Source of the DNA: Agaricus subrufescens
Lineage: Eukaryota > Basidiomycota > Agaricomycetes > Agaricales > Agaricaceae
Length of the DNA stretch: 64,000 nucleotides
NCBI GenBank assembly: GCA_029945375.1
Contig: CM057064.1
Span: 2,232,001 to 2,296,000, forward strand
Direction of reading: 5' to 3'
This document shows positions 19,440-31,528 of the stretch, one piece after another. A model generated the notes under the pieces. That model saw only the letters and a program-made list of their open reading frames with translations, was not told the DNA's origin and ran no database searches. How positions within the stretch are numbered: position 1 is the stretch's first letter; every line of letters begins with the position of its first letter. The position numbers and the translations under genes are program-made.

Positions 19440-22400
19440 CTATGTTAAAAGTCCCCTGAGCCGCCCAGCCACCACTTCATCTCCCAACTTCAAGGCCCAA
19501 TCGTATCTAGCACCAGCGACTTCAGCAGCCTGCTCGAAGCATTCAGGAGGTAAACAGAATTTTCCGAGGGACGTCTGTCGATACATCACAACTTCCCGCA
19601 CGACTCCAGCACTTCCCTGAGTCGCGACAGCCTTGATCAATTTCTCCGCCCTCGCATTATTTGCAGGTGTCTCACTCCGCAGATCTGGCCAGATGCTGGA
19701 CGCAATATGATGCACTGCGACAAACCGGCAAAACGCCTGCAGAGGTTCCTTCAGAAGGGCTTGTAGAAAGGCGCCTATTAATTGTGGATCGGCCTCGATC
19801 GGATACAGATAGTCCTTGAGGTTGCAAGACAGGACCTCCTCGCATGGCGTCGTGATAGTTTTGAGTATGTGATTAAAGTCAACCCAAAGATGTTTGCGAT
19901 AATCAACCGCATCATGCATGGAGGTCGGCGGTAGGAGCAATTTGGCAAATGTGGGGTCGGAAAACGATATTGCATCATAAAGAGCGACAAAGTCGGTATA
20001 GAACTGAAAGAAAGGAGTCGACCCTCCCAGGAACCTGGCAGCGACCTGCTCCAAGCTGGAAGTTTGAACGAGTGTATTTTGTGACACCGAATACGAATAT
20101 GGTCCCAGCATTTGGTTCATCAACTTCTCAACCACCGGATCCCTAAACACTTCCACAGAAGAATCGTTGTTGGGTTGTTCATGCTCCAGCATGAAAACCC
20201 TCATACAACCAAATATGGCCTCTTCCCTTGAAAGCGCAAACTGTTGTAGCGAGAAACGCGCGAGAACATCCCGAGTGAAACTGGACAAAAACAGCGTAGC
20301 CCTTGTAACCTCGAGTTCGGACGAGTCCCACTCCGGAGGCAGATTCTTGAAAACTTGTGATTCAGCGGACCGCAGAAGATGATTCATAGGTGTCAACGTC
20401 CAATCGGGCTGTAATGGGAGGCCAAAGCTTCCGCGATGTGAAACCATCGGTAGCCGAAGGGTAGAACAGGTCGCAATAGATCGCGGAGTGACGAGCAGTG
20501 GTGCAATTCGACGTTTTTTCTTGGGTCGGATCGAGTGTGAAAGGAATGGCTTGAGTATCGACAGTCCGCCCCTCTCCCAGACAATCACTGGAGTGGATAT
20601 CTGTCGCTGGTTTACCCAGTCTGAGGTGACGAGAGCTGAAATCTCGTTCACAACCCCGATTGCGTCATGCTCATCACCAGGCAATAACCTTGTAATGATG
20701 GAGAGTGCCTGAGCGAGCCACAGCTCCTCCGGTATCCCAGGAAGTCTTCTTGATAACGATAGGTAACCGACGAGTAGTCCAGAGAGTTGTCGGGCACGAA
20801 CGTAGTTTCGGGGATCTACCTCCTTTGTTAAAACATTGCCCCAGAGGGGGTGCACGACTAGTTTGGCGCAGACTTCAGATATCAAAGGGAATGGAAGCGC
20901 AAAGGGTGGCGAAGATGGTGGCCCCACCAGATGAGGTGGCAAGCATGCAAGCCACAATCGAATCGCAGAATCCAAGATTTCCGCATAGAAAGCGACCTGT
21001 TCTAAGCCCTTCGCAGCACTATCGGCACCCAACTCACTCCGCAGGCCATCAATGGCTGCAATAACCACCTGTCTCTCTGTTCCACTTTCGAAACCACTTT
21101 GGACGTTTTCCATCAACTCCATTCTCTCAACTTCGCCTCCTCTGACTCCATTTACTTTGCTACCCTCCAACCACTGCGCCTGCGTCCTCCATACCGGTCC
21201 CCACAACGACAAACTGTCCTGTTGGGTGTCCAGTCTACTGGAAAATTGCGCAACGTCATCTTTCCAACCCCAACCAACAATCTGACTCCATAGAATATCA
21301 TGATCAGGTACAGTCTTGTGTGGATCAACTGCGCAGACCATCCAGACGCGCAACAAATCCAACCATGCAAGTTTGACCTTTCGGGAGGTACATGCGGGAG
21401 AGAAGGCATATTGACTGAGCTGAGCAAAAGGCTCCACAGCTATGGTTGCAACGTTCGCATATAGACCGTATGACGCGAGCGTTGCATAGAGTTGTAAGGT
21501 GAGCACGAGGAGGTTGGTGGCGAGGAGGGGAGGAAAGAAAGATGAGGCTGGAAGGCGCGTGATAAACCGGAGGAGACTGTCCGCGACATCTTTGATACTC
21601 TCCGCGTTGGTTCGTGAGGAAGATACTAGTGTAATGAGGAGTTGTATAGCAGCTGGCTCTGGAAAAGGTCCATTCTCCTTAGGGGGAATGGGTGTGAGCA
21701 GAAATGTCTGGAAAACGGCAGTCAGAAGTTGGGGTGTTTGAACGAGACTTTCAGCTATTTTGTTGCTCTGCTGCCCAAGTCTGTGTAAAACGGCAAGCAA
21801 TTGCTTCGAAGATTCTGGCAGAATATCGCCTTGTTGGAGTACCTTGGCGACCTGCGGGAGGAAAAAGTCGAGTTGAAGGGAGGCGGCAACCGTTTCGGGA
21901 TCCTGTTGTAGTTCAATACCCTCCAGGTTAACTTTATCTTCATCCCACCCAACGACCGTAGCCCAGATAACCTCAATGGCCCTAGCACTGACACCACCTC
22001 GTTCACTCATAGCTTCCACACCAGCCGCCATTACACGCTTCCGTGTTTCCTCCGCCTGAGGCATGATTTCATCTAAATCTGAGACCTCTCCTCTTTTTGC
22101 CTTTGCAAGGTTGATGATTATTTTAGCCAAGATACCCAACATCGTCGCGCGTTGTGCAGGGACGGTGGATCTCGACAACAAGAAAATGTCGTCTAAAGTG
22201 TAACCAGCAGTTGAACCCTCGGCATGATGATGAAGGCCAAGATGACTCGGCAGAGTTCTTCCAACCGACAGCGGAATGACGTTACCGTGTAGGTCGAAGC
22301 GAAGGCCTTGTGGATGTTGGGATGGTTTTGGAAGCGTTTCACCTTGCATCCAAGCCAAACTTGGATCATTAACAGGAGCGTTTGGGAAATATCGCCTACG

Positions 22401-23379
22401 AATATATTCTGCTGTCCCCACTTCCGGCTCGTGGACACCCTCGTTAAAGGATCCTTCCGGTTGCTTAGGGGTTGGTTCCTGGTCAAGTGCACTTGCCCGT
22501 GTTGGAGTATCACCCCGTAACTGCCCAAGAGAGATTGCCGTTCCATCATTTAGTGCGGGTGGAAGAGCGAGAGGCCGCTTTTTGGGAGACGAAGGTGCGG
22601 ATTCATAGACATATACATCGTTCGGGCTTAGCTCGGCGAAACGTAGTTTACGATCCAATCGACTGGACGGTCTGGAATTTGGGCGAGAGAGCGCTGGCGG
22701 CGGAGAGAATCCTATTATTTTATATTAGCTTATGTGAGGCAGCTGTATTGGATTTGTTGCACATACCACGTCCACTGGGTCTCGAGGGCGAAGGCTCGTC
22801 TTCGGTGATTGGCACTGGAGAAGAAACTGAGAATCATGCAGAGACATTATCAAGAATTATCACACCTTCGGGCAGCTCTTCGAGTGGGTGCCCAACGTCA
22901 AATTGAGCTAGAGGAGAGGTTGTTCTTGTTGTAGCGCCCTGAGTCGGCTGTCGATCCTGAGCGTTTTTATCGCGAGCCTGGCGAGCACGCATCAACACAT
23001 CTCCAATACCGGTCCCAAAGCGCTTTAAAATTTCTTGTTTCTCCGCCTCGCGTTCTTCATCTGTCATATTAGCCACCCGCGTCTCGTTCTCCACGCTCAT
23101 CTGCTCTCTCCAATCGTGTATGATGGGCTTCTCGGACTTGACCCCTTTGTTACCCTGCGGATTCGAGACAACAATGGGCGGAACGGATGGACGAGTCTGA
23201 TTTGTAGCATGGTCTGCGCCCCTCGCCGACTCTCTGTTCCGACCGAAGGTGCTCTTCGACCTATGTTGGGCTGAAGGAAATCCCTGCCGGTGGGAGTCTA
23301 CAGGTCTCGGAGGTTGTGCAACAGCATTCCGCTTCCGCTCGAGCACAGAGCCGATGAGGGGCTGGCGGTTTGCAGACAT
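19440..23379 (-). CDS. RNA polymerase II-associated protein 1 (RPAP1/Rba50 family)
   Basis: A long protein (about 1,240 residues) needed in this family for cytoplasmic assembly and nuclear import of RNA polymerase II. Exon 1 (start 23377-23379) has the RPAP1 N-terminal signature MSVENETRVANMTDEEREAE…ILKRFG. The large exon carries the RPAP1 C-terminal signature with YIRRRYFPNAP, GLRFDLHGNVIP and TLDDIFLLSRSTVPAQR, followed by an alpha-helical HEAT-like remainder with no stop until 19440. A normal intron lies at about 22691-22765. Upstream of it the frame passes a TGA at about 22852; a 39-nt GT-AG intron (gtgtgataattc…ctcag) would remove it in frame. It is followed on the same strand, 300 bp away, by glutathione synthetase. 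Confidence 0.88.
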
Positions 23380-24053
23380 TGGAAAAGGACGGCGTGCAAA
23401 ACCATGGCAAGGCGAAAACGAGGAAAAGAGATGCTAATGATTATGTCATCCCAATGCCAGAACCTTCTTTTCTAAAAAAAACACATCATCTCCCGAACAG
23501 ACGAAGCACAACTCGCTCATGCTGCAAAATGTATCAGCAATAACTCCTTGACTTCTAAAGGCGCTGGTCGGGCCATGTTCTCGCTGGAACGCCGTTATTC
23601 CAAAACTGTCGAGCGGCTACCGACCTTGGGTGTTACCTGAGGCCACAAGCGTCACTGGATACCTCGCTCAACATCTAGTCGCGATATCGCGTCCTTAAAA
23701 GAATATACGTGACCGTGAATGGACTTTACACGATCCATCAGACGAGTGCTCATCTACAGTCAACTATCAAGCGGACAGCTTTGACTGAACTCTCTTCGCA
23801 TAGGCTCCTCTGAAACTGAACGTATGCCACATGCATTCTACTGTAACTTCAATTGACTTCGAGATAAATGCAAAGTGTCTTTTTCCCAGCCCACTTGTCT
23901 CACCCGACCCTGCCACACCGCTTTGTCTCTGGATCTGGCTGGCCCAAAAATAGACAATCCCATGCGACTCCAACCAAATAGCACTGATTTATATGCCATT
24001 GAGGAACTCGAAAGTCACACGCTCGCTGCTCTCTCCAACTACGATAATCGCCT
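23380..24053. promoter_or_regulatory. intergenic region between divergent genes
   Basis: A 674-bp stretch holding the upstream regions of RPAP1 (leftward) and the dehydrogenase/reductase (rightward). No convincing specific motif was identified. Confidence 0.4.
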
Positions 24054-25306
24054 ATGGTTGATCTTCCGTCCCAACAAAGAGCTCTCCTTCTGGAATCCAA
24101 AGGTGGAGTTCTTGTTCTTGGCCATACCGCAGTTCCCAAGCCTGGCCGAGAGCAAGTCTTGGTCAAGATCAAAGCCACTGCACTTAATCCTGTAGACTGG
24201 AAGGTCTGCAAATTCGGTTACTTCATCACAGAATACCCTTCCATTCTTGGAGTGGAACTCTCGGGGGACGTCGTTGCGATTGGTGAAGGAGTGACCAGAG
24301 TCGAAGTTGGCGACCGGGTGTAAGTGCAATCAAACGTAAATTCTGCGTGGCAGGGCATTCACACACAAGTCAGGATGTGCCAGGGGTCATACGGCCATTC
24401 TTACTCATCTTTTCGAGAATATACGCTAGCAGATGAGCACCATCTTGCTCAGGTAATGATCACGACTTTGGGGGCCCCATTCATGATTGAAAATGTATCT
24501 CCCAGATTCCTTCAAACATAAGCTATGACGAAGCCGCTACATTACCTGTAGCAATAGCTACCTCTTACCTTGCTATGTATAATGCACACCCGAATGGTCT
24601 TGGCCTTGTAGATCCCTTATATACCACTGGTGCAGGGAACTACAGGGAACACCCCTTCGTGATCTTAGGGGGAGCCTCCGCCGTCGGCCAGACGGGCAAG
24701 TAAACCACCAATCACCATCGACCGCTTCCTGATTCCCATCGATAGGGATTCAATTTGCCAAACTTTCTGGCTTCAGTCCAATTATTGTCACCGCATCCCT
24801 CAAACACACCGACTACCTCAAATCATTGGGGGCGACCCATGTTCTGGATCGCAACCTGTCCTCTTCCGACCTCAAGTCAGAAGTAGGCAGAATCGCCAAC
24901 AAACCAATTGACTATATCTACGACTGTGTTTCATCTTCAGAGACACAATCTACCGCAATTGAAATCCTCAGCCCTGGGGGTAACCTTGTCCTCGTTGGGT
25001 CTCCCAACGTCACCTCCCCTGATAAGAACATCATCCAAGTCGCAGCGGTTCGCGAATTAGAATTCAACACTATACCACTTGCCACATTGTGCGCCAACTT
25101 GACACAGTTGGTGGAGAACGAAGACATCAAGGTATAATGGACTCCACTTACGTATGCTAACTGATAAACATTTCATTTCGTAGCCGAATAGAGTCGAGCT
25201 GCTGTCGGGTGGACTGGCCGGCATTGCCGGCGGCTTGAAGAAGTTGGAGGGGAACAAGGTATCGGGTGTCAAATTGGTAGCTCGCCCCGAAGAAACAATT
25301 ACTTGA
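24054..25306 (+). CDS. zinc-type alcohol dehydrogenase-like reductase (MDR superfamily)
   Basis: Medium-chain dehydrogenase/reductase of the quinone-reductase/trans-enoyl-reductase type, probably NADPH-dependent. The start at 24054 gives MVDLPSQQRALLLES, then a GroES-like N-domain (VLVKIKATALNPVDWKV, YPSILGVELSGDVVAIGEG, VEVGDRV). The next exon supplies CQGSYGHSYSSFREYTLADE, joined after an intron ending …cacaagtcag. Later exons give YDEAATLPVAIATSYLAMY and the Rossmann loop FVILGGASAVGQTG with IQFAKLSG, then ATHVLDRN, DYIYDCVSS, GGNLVLVGSP and the C-terminal GGLKKLEGNKVSGVKLV before the TGA at 25304-25306. The catalytic zinc ligands of classic ADHs are not evident, so reductase activity is more likely. 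The substrate is unknown. Confidence 0.88.
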
Positions 25307-25476
25307 CCCGAATCTCAATCACTGCTCAAAGACTTACAGCTCCGTGTAACAGTAAGACAAATACGATGATGTATATTCACTTTGGCATCCTCTGCGCTTC
25401 TCCCATCAGGCTATAAGAACGAAACGTATGTCATTCAAACCTAAGGAAAACATAAATAGCGATTACACAAGCGGCG

Positions 25477-27026
25477 CTATCTGTGTCCATAATGCACGAA
25501 ACGTTGATTCCCATTTTCCAAATACCCCAATGATTTGTTGTAATCGATTTCTGGCCTTTGATATCCAGGCGGCGCATTTGATCGCATAGAGAGACCAGCT
25601 ATCTGCCTCGAGGTTATATTTACTCCCTCTTCAAACAACGGCCCCTTGTCCCTCTGGTCATGTGGTTTGGCATGCCAACCGGTGGCCTCAAACCCTTGAA
25701 AAATTATTGAATACTACAAAAACATGTTCACCTTTTATAATTGGTCAGAAACAGGTGAAAAACAACGGCTCACTTCGACCGAAAGTCCAGGGAAAATAAA
25801 CGTCGGCTTCAATTCCGTCTCCAAGTCAATTTCTCCCTGCAAGATCCTACGGTTCTTGTCTTCCCCCGGCTCATGTACACCCCAGAAATAAGCCCTACTG
25901 GCAACAGTGGCAATATGGTTATCTGTCCTCCTCTCCGACCTTTCGAGAGCCGCCTCACTACCTATTGTCAAGAACCTAATCAATTCTACCCGCATTGCAG
26001 TTGGGCTACTGAGAAGGTCAAGTGCCTGGGAGTCTTCGGATTCCAGTACTAGATGCAGGGGTATTGGGGAACCTAAGGCATATTGAAGTGGCTTTGCGAG
26101 CGATAACTATTCAATCCGTTAAATCAGAAATAACCATTTTTATTCGGATGTTGACTAACCTGGACATGTATTTTGACGTCTCTTTCGCCAAAAAGTGTTC
26201 CCTCTACCATGCGTTTCCGCAGCATTTGCCATCCCTCTAGGTCTTGCTTCGGACCGGGGATAGAACTCCCTTGACTGTATGCCAGTCTTCTGAGCGACGT
26301 CGGGGCAGAATCTGGTATCGTTATAGGCTGATAGATTATAGTCGTCATCAATCTAGAAGAGACTTGAGTGTCTTCTCATCGTCTTTTCTCGAAGTTTTCC
26401 AGACATACGTTTGATTCACCTTTAACATTCCTCGCCACCATTATCCTATAATCCAAATACGCCGGACTCGCTCGTTCAGAAAAACTCGGCGGAAGCTGAT
26501 ACACCCCAAGTTTTTTCCCTTGACCACCCATCACCTCCACTTCCTTCGGCAATGTAAATTGAAAGGGCCAATCATATTTACCCTTCAGTTTTCCAGCAGC
26601 CTTTGTAGTCTTCTCAGGTACCCACAACATCTCCCTCACCGACAAAAACGTTTTTGGTTCCTGCCCAACAGCAGTGGTCGTAGCCAATACCTTTTTCCAA
26701 TATCAATAAAATCATCTTTGCAATTATTTTCTTCATACCTCAACATAAACAGCTTTCACCGAATCGGTCTTCTCAGCGTCCAAATGTACAACCCCAGCTA
26801 TCGCATCACCCTCGAAAAAACAAGGCACACTCGCCGCCGTCGGTGAACGACTACTTATTTGAAGTGTAAGCCACGCATATCCTTTCTCGTCCTGAAGACC
26901 TGTCTTGAACAGCGACCTATTAGGCGGCAAAGCCTCTGAATGGAGATAACTCAAACTTGAATCTGCCGCAACTTCAGTGTAATTTGGCAGTTCCGCCGCG
27001 TCAGAAACGAGAGTTGAAGGAGTCAT
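25477..27026 (-). CDS. arrestin-like protein
   Basis: Multi-exon protein with the N-terminal beta-sandwich pattern of fungal arrestin-like proteins: VPCFFEGDAIAGVVHLDAEK, SVKAVYVEV, then GKYDWPFQFTLPKEV, YQLPPSFSERASPAYLDYRI, and in the C-domain GSPIPLHLVLES, RRILQGEIDLETELKPTF and FPGLSVEYSIIFQGFEATG. The last exon (…GNQRFVHYGHR) ends at a TAG at 25477-25479. Family members act as adaptors between ubiquitin ligases and membrane proteins, but many basidiomycete paralogues lack PY motifs; none was evident here, so the role is open. The gene converges on the dehydrogenase with 170 bp between stops. Confidence 0.72.
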
Positions 27027-27490
27027 GGTAAATGGGAAAGATTAATACTGTTATAATTCAGTCGCAGTGATCATGAGACCCTGGTGTGTCTTTGTCTTTT
27101 TGCGGACTTGGACTTGTCATGATCATGTGCAGTTCCTTAGTTCGTGGAATTCCGATAGTTAAGTTGACAGTCGGATCACAGGGTGCCTTTAACTCTCCTT
27201 ATAGTAAAAATTATCTGTCAATTGGAATTGAATTAATGACGTATGTAATTAGTCCTTGATAAGATACTACATTGAAATGGAAAAAGGGGCGGAAGTATAT
27301 CGAAAAAAATGCGAGAACGAAAACAAGATGAACTTGTTAAAATTCAGCAGTTACAGGAATTTTAAGGTTTCAAAATTGAACTAGGGTATCATATTGAGGC
27401 GGGTCAGCAGCTCTACTTCAGTCGTTGCCAACTGTAGTATAGAAAAGAATGCGACGAAAAGGATACCAGTATGAAAGAGTGAGTAAGAGA

Positions 27491-29294
27491 TCAGACCGGC
27501 GAAACTGTTCCCCCACTATGACTCTCATGCTTGACAAGGACAGAATCCTTGATAACATCCTCAGGCATCGACTTGAAGATATGTCCCTTTACAAACGCCG
27601 CAATCGTGAGGACAAACAATATCGCCCAGATCAAACACATGATGACCGCAAAAATGGTATGGACGACAATAAACCCCCGAATGTGGAAAATCTTTTCGAG
27701 TTCGCGGAGTGTGGCAATCCAACCGACTAAAGTCTCTATCAGAACTAAACCATTAAATAGGCCAGGAAAAAAAGTCTTACCATTGGGGAATGTCAACGCC
27801 CAGCATCCTAAGATATCCTTCAAGTTTTTGTGAACCTTGAACCACCAAGGTAATGCACCAAAAAGGAAGAAGAAAATGGCAAGGCCGAAGAGTAGTAATG
27901 CGGCTAAAACACTGCACGCATACCATATTTCACCAGCCATAGGCGAAACTAGATTATGATGTGCGATACTAGAAAGAAAGAAAGGGGAGAAAGTTGAGTT
28001 TGTAATCGGCTGAATATGCTTTCAGATTATGACATACATTTCCCTCGAAAGTTGTCCCAACTTGATCAAAGCCAAAGCGGTAAAACCTGGAGGTCCAGCA
28101 GCTACGAAAGCTCCATTTGCCTGGTGCCCCTCCAAGAACCCGGTCATCATGATCCTGCGAATATTTCAGATTCATCACATACTTCGAGCCAGTGTCAATA
28201 TAGTCATACCGAATTATGTAGATGCAAATATAGAAAAACGTCATGAAAAACCCAAGACCTATGAACATAGTTGAATATTTGATCATCATCGCAGCTATGT
28301 TGAAGAATATACCTTGGAAGAAATAACCGACGAGTAAAACGCCCAAGGCCCTGTTATCTTCAGGTGGAATGACTCGCAACGCATTAAATGCAACAACTCC
28401 AACTAGCATCTAATCAAGAATAAGTAAACAAGTTGGAATTAAGCAATAAATTAGCATACCATAGGAAAAATCTGTAAACGTCTGAATAAATATATCCAGC
28501 TACAGTGAATTGGAAATCACTCACCAAGAACGCATAAGCCGGAGTGAAATGCGTCAGATCATGAGGCTTGTTGAACCAGATCATCAGCATCGGGAAACAT
28601 GTCAACACCGCGAATGACACATAAATCCTTCGAAGTATTAGTCAACTCAGAAAGACAATCTAGAAGAGAAAAAACCGACCAGAATAACGCATAAATGACG
28701 TTCGGACCGATATGACTAGGCACCGCGTAGTTGATAGTCCCAATGATAATGGTGGCAAAAGAAAGTACCTGGATTGGATAATTCAACACGGGTATGCAAC
28801 AACAAAAGGTTTGCACTTACGACCAAGGGCACAAATATACCTTTAATAGGATCCGTTAAAAGTCGACATGCTTGTCGAGGGAAAACTAGACGGGCAATGA
28901 GATTATACTGTCCATAAAAGCAATACTGAGATGACGAACAAATCGCTTGTAGGAGAAGAGTAGTTGTATTGAGTAGGAAGAGCGCAATGTTCAGGAAATA
29001 AAAAACGGTTTCAATAGTCGCGACTACCGGAGACCTGTCTTTAAGGCCGTAAAGGACGACATAGACAGCACCGGTACCCATGCCGACCGGGAACTAAGTC
29101 CTGTAAGGTCACAGAATAAGATAATGAAACACAACAACACTTACCGCTTGCCATGACCAGCCGTGTATCCGACGACCAATCGCACTTACTCGTGGCAAAC
29201 CTGTCGGTGGGAGCTGATCGAGATTATTCACCGTTCTATCCGAGGCATCCGAGACGTTACTAGTTCTCTCGGGTACCGAAAGCGAAGAAGCCAT
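27491..29294 (-). CDS. C4-dicarboxylate/malate-type transporter (TDT family)
   Basis: Integral membrane protein of the tellurite-resistance/dicarboxylate transporter family (Mae1/Ssu1-like), moving dicarboxylates or sulfite across the plasma membrane. The ATG at 29292-29294 is followed by a soluble N-terminus (MASSLSVPERTSN). Many exons then encode about ten hydrophobic segments: PVGMGTGAVYVVLYGL, TVFYFLNIALFLLN, RLLTDPIKGIFVPLV, LSFATIIIGTINYAVP, TCFPMLMIWF, LVGVVAFNALR, MFIGLGFFMTFFYICIY, then FLEGHQANGAFVAAGPPG with ALALIKLGQLS, IWYACSVLAALLLFGLAIFF and VHTIFAVIMCLIWAILFV. The stop is at 27491-27493. The family's characteristic AAGPPG loop is intact. Substrate choice (malate versus sulfite) cannot be read from the sequence. 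Confidence 0.85.
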
Positions 29295-30719
29295 CGTTCA
29301 ATGAGTGTGGTGTTGTTGAAGGAGGGAGCGGGGGGAGGTTCCTTTTAAACAACAGGAATAATAACACAGCTGGGGAACTGGGGGATGGGGGAGGGGCACA
29401 AACGCTCTGCGTTGTCTGTGGAACTTCAAGTTCTAAAGGAGGGGAAGGAGGTATAAGAAAAAAAATTTAAATCCAAGAAACCAAGGTTGGGTGGGTGACG
29501 TTAAACCTTGCCCGGTACATTACGCAAACAGATCATTTGTAACCTGCAAAAAATTTTGGTGTTCGAATGTTAGTTTGCGCCAAGGTTCCCTGAGAACAAC
29601 ACCGCCGGCCCCGTCAACACTGCCTGGGATTGGTGGATTTCTTGGCTGCGATAAGAGCAACCGAATAGAAAGGCTAGGATGTAATTTTTTTTTCTTTTTC
29701 TTTTTGTCATTTGAAAGGCCTTCAACGATGCCCTAGCTATAGGTGTGTCAATTTGAGCAGCTGCTGTAATGTTAGCCAAAGATAAGCAAATTTCTATCAC
29801 TAGTTCACTTCTCGACGTCGGAAAGCCTGAGGTTGTTTGAACTTCTCTCTCAGTTAAAGCAGGAACCTTGTTGATGGAACTACTCTAAATTAATCAAATG
29901 ATACGGGGCGATGGCGACCCTGGGAGTCCAAACTTCGAAATGATGGGAAACCTCTTGCAAAAGGCTGTTCTTTACCGGTCATCCTGCCCGCGGCGCATCA
30001 CCAAGAAGCTAGCGGAAATGATGGTTGCAAAGGCTTTACGTTTAAACCAACGAAATACGCGTGCATCTTCTTGTAGAGGACCGACTGCATTGAGTACATG
30101 GCCCATCTGGGCTGCGCAGTACGCAGTATTTTTAGATCGTCTCATTTGAACACGGTGCGTGACGAGGAATTAATAATTAGCTTGAAAATATCCATAGCCG
30201 AAGCCATGGGATAAGAATTTTTCACGTAAAAAGTTGCTTCGTCCTGAAAATCAGCTTTTTTGTTAGGGGGAAGTCTATGGAAGAACGTTGAGTGAGCATG
30301 CTTTACCTCGGATATTAACAAGGCGATGAACAAAGTAGCGCGTGGATACGAATGATTGTATTGCCTGACGCGTAAATGGGCCATTGTTCAGCAAGATGCT
30401 GTACTTCACGACAGGCTCGTCGGGCTAGAGGCCGGGAAAGTCTGACTCGGGCTCGGACCGCTGTGTACGAATCAGAAGTAGAAGGTCTTCTGTTCATCTC
30501 CAGACGCGTGAGCCAGGAGAGTCTTTGGCAAAAGCAGGCATCCTATGTTCACGATTAGACGAAAACCACTGTGGCGGTACTCGCGTGCTGTAGTCTTGTC
30601 AATGGCAAGGGCCAGCGCCGTAGGGCAGTGAAGTTTTAATCCATGACTATATTCAGACTCTAATTAAACGCAACACAGGATGCATCGCCTGTTTCTTGTT
30701 TACAGCTCGTCGAGAGATT
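29295..30719. other. intergenic; possible small unassigned gene
   Basis: 1.4 kb without a recognisable gene. A T-rich tract lies at about 29682-29706. On the minus strand at about 29970-30370 two short readings look mildly coding (FFHRLPPNKKADFQDEATF and MGHVLNAVGPLQEDARVF), but I could not join them into a convincing gene model. Confidence 0.3.
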
Positions 30720-31450
30720 CTAGAGGCGCCCTTTAATCTCTTCGAAATACGCTTGCAAATCTTCCTTTGACATTGCCAGGGGTTTCCAACCAACGCCAAG
30801 TCCTTCGTCGGCGGATGGTTTGGGAATGACATGGAAGTGGACGTGTTGTACTTCCTAGTATGACGCGATGATGAATGATGTGCCCCCGGGACATGAAACC
30901 TATCATTACCTGGTGTGCCAAGGCACCGTTGTTTTGCAAGACGTTGTAGTCTTTCACACCTTGGGCAATGGCGATCTTTTTGGCGATGGGAAGAGTGTCG
31001 TTCAGATATTCATCGGGGATATCGGTAAGCTTTTCTCCGTGATCTACAGGATCGCACTTGAGTTTTCGGTGTCCGTGATGCAGGAATACTCACATTTGGG
31101 AATGATGAGCGCATGGCCCTTTGATAGGGGTCCGATGTCGAGGAAAGAGTACCTAGGCCAGGGAGAGATGAGGGCGGGAATTCGGGCTCGAGGATGGCGT
31201 GAGTACGCACGAGAACTCGGTCTCGATCAGCTTGAAGCTCGGGATGGCTCCTGTGCGTCGCTGTGAGCGTGAGCCGACGGAGGCCTGGGCGGGCCCTCTC
31301 ACCGTTGATGATCCTGCAGAAGAGGCAATCCGCGTTCAAGGCCAACCTGGAAAGGAGTGAGCGAGGAAGGGCTGCACCGCGAAGGTACTCGCCTGCTCGC
31401 CATTGTCGGTGCCAGAGCCGCGTGGGGCGCTGTTTGCCAGGCCACCGCAT
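30720..31450 (-). CDS. HIT-family nucleotide hydrolase
   Basis: Histidine-triad protein (Hint/Hnt1 type), hydrolysing adenosine 5'-monophosphoramidate-like nucleotides. Exons encode NADCLFCRIING, IPSFKLIETEFS, YSFLDIGPLSKGHALIIPK, KLTDIPDEYLNDTLPIAKKI and YNVLQNNGALAHQ. The last exon has the triad VQHVHFHVIPKP (HxHxHxx) and the C-terminal GWKPLAMSKEDLQAYF, with the stop at 30720-30722. The CxxC before RI is the usual Zn-binding pair. The 5' end is uncertain: an ATG at 31448-31450 gives an Arg-rich extension that could be a mitochondrial presequence, whereas a shorter start would need an extra intron. It is divergent from SLP1 with under 80 bp between starts. Confidence 0.85.
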
Positions 31451-31528
31451 CACGTGCCGAGAGCACCTTGCGAGCCCCGCGTTGGACAGCAGAGCAGTGA
31501 TCGCTCTGGGGCATTCTTAATATATCGG
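31451..31528. promoter_or_regulatory. compact divergent promoter HIT/SLP1
   Basis: About 78 bp separates the furthest upstream HIT start from the SLP1-like start. Both genes must share it unless the HIT start is internal. Confidence 0.4.
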
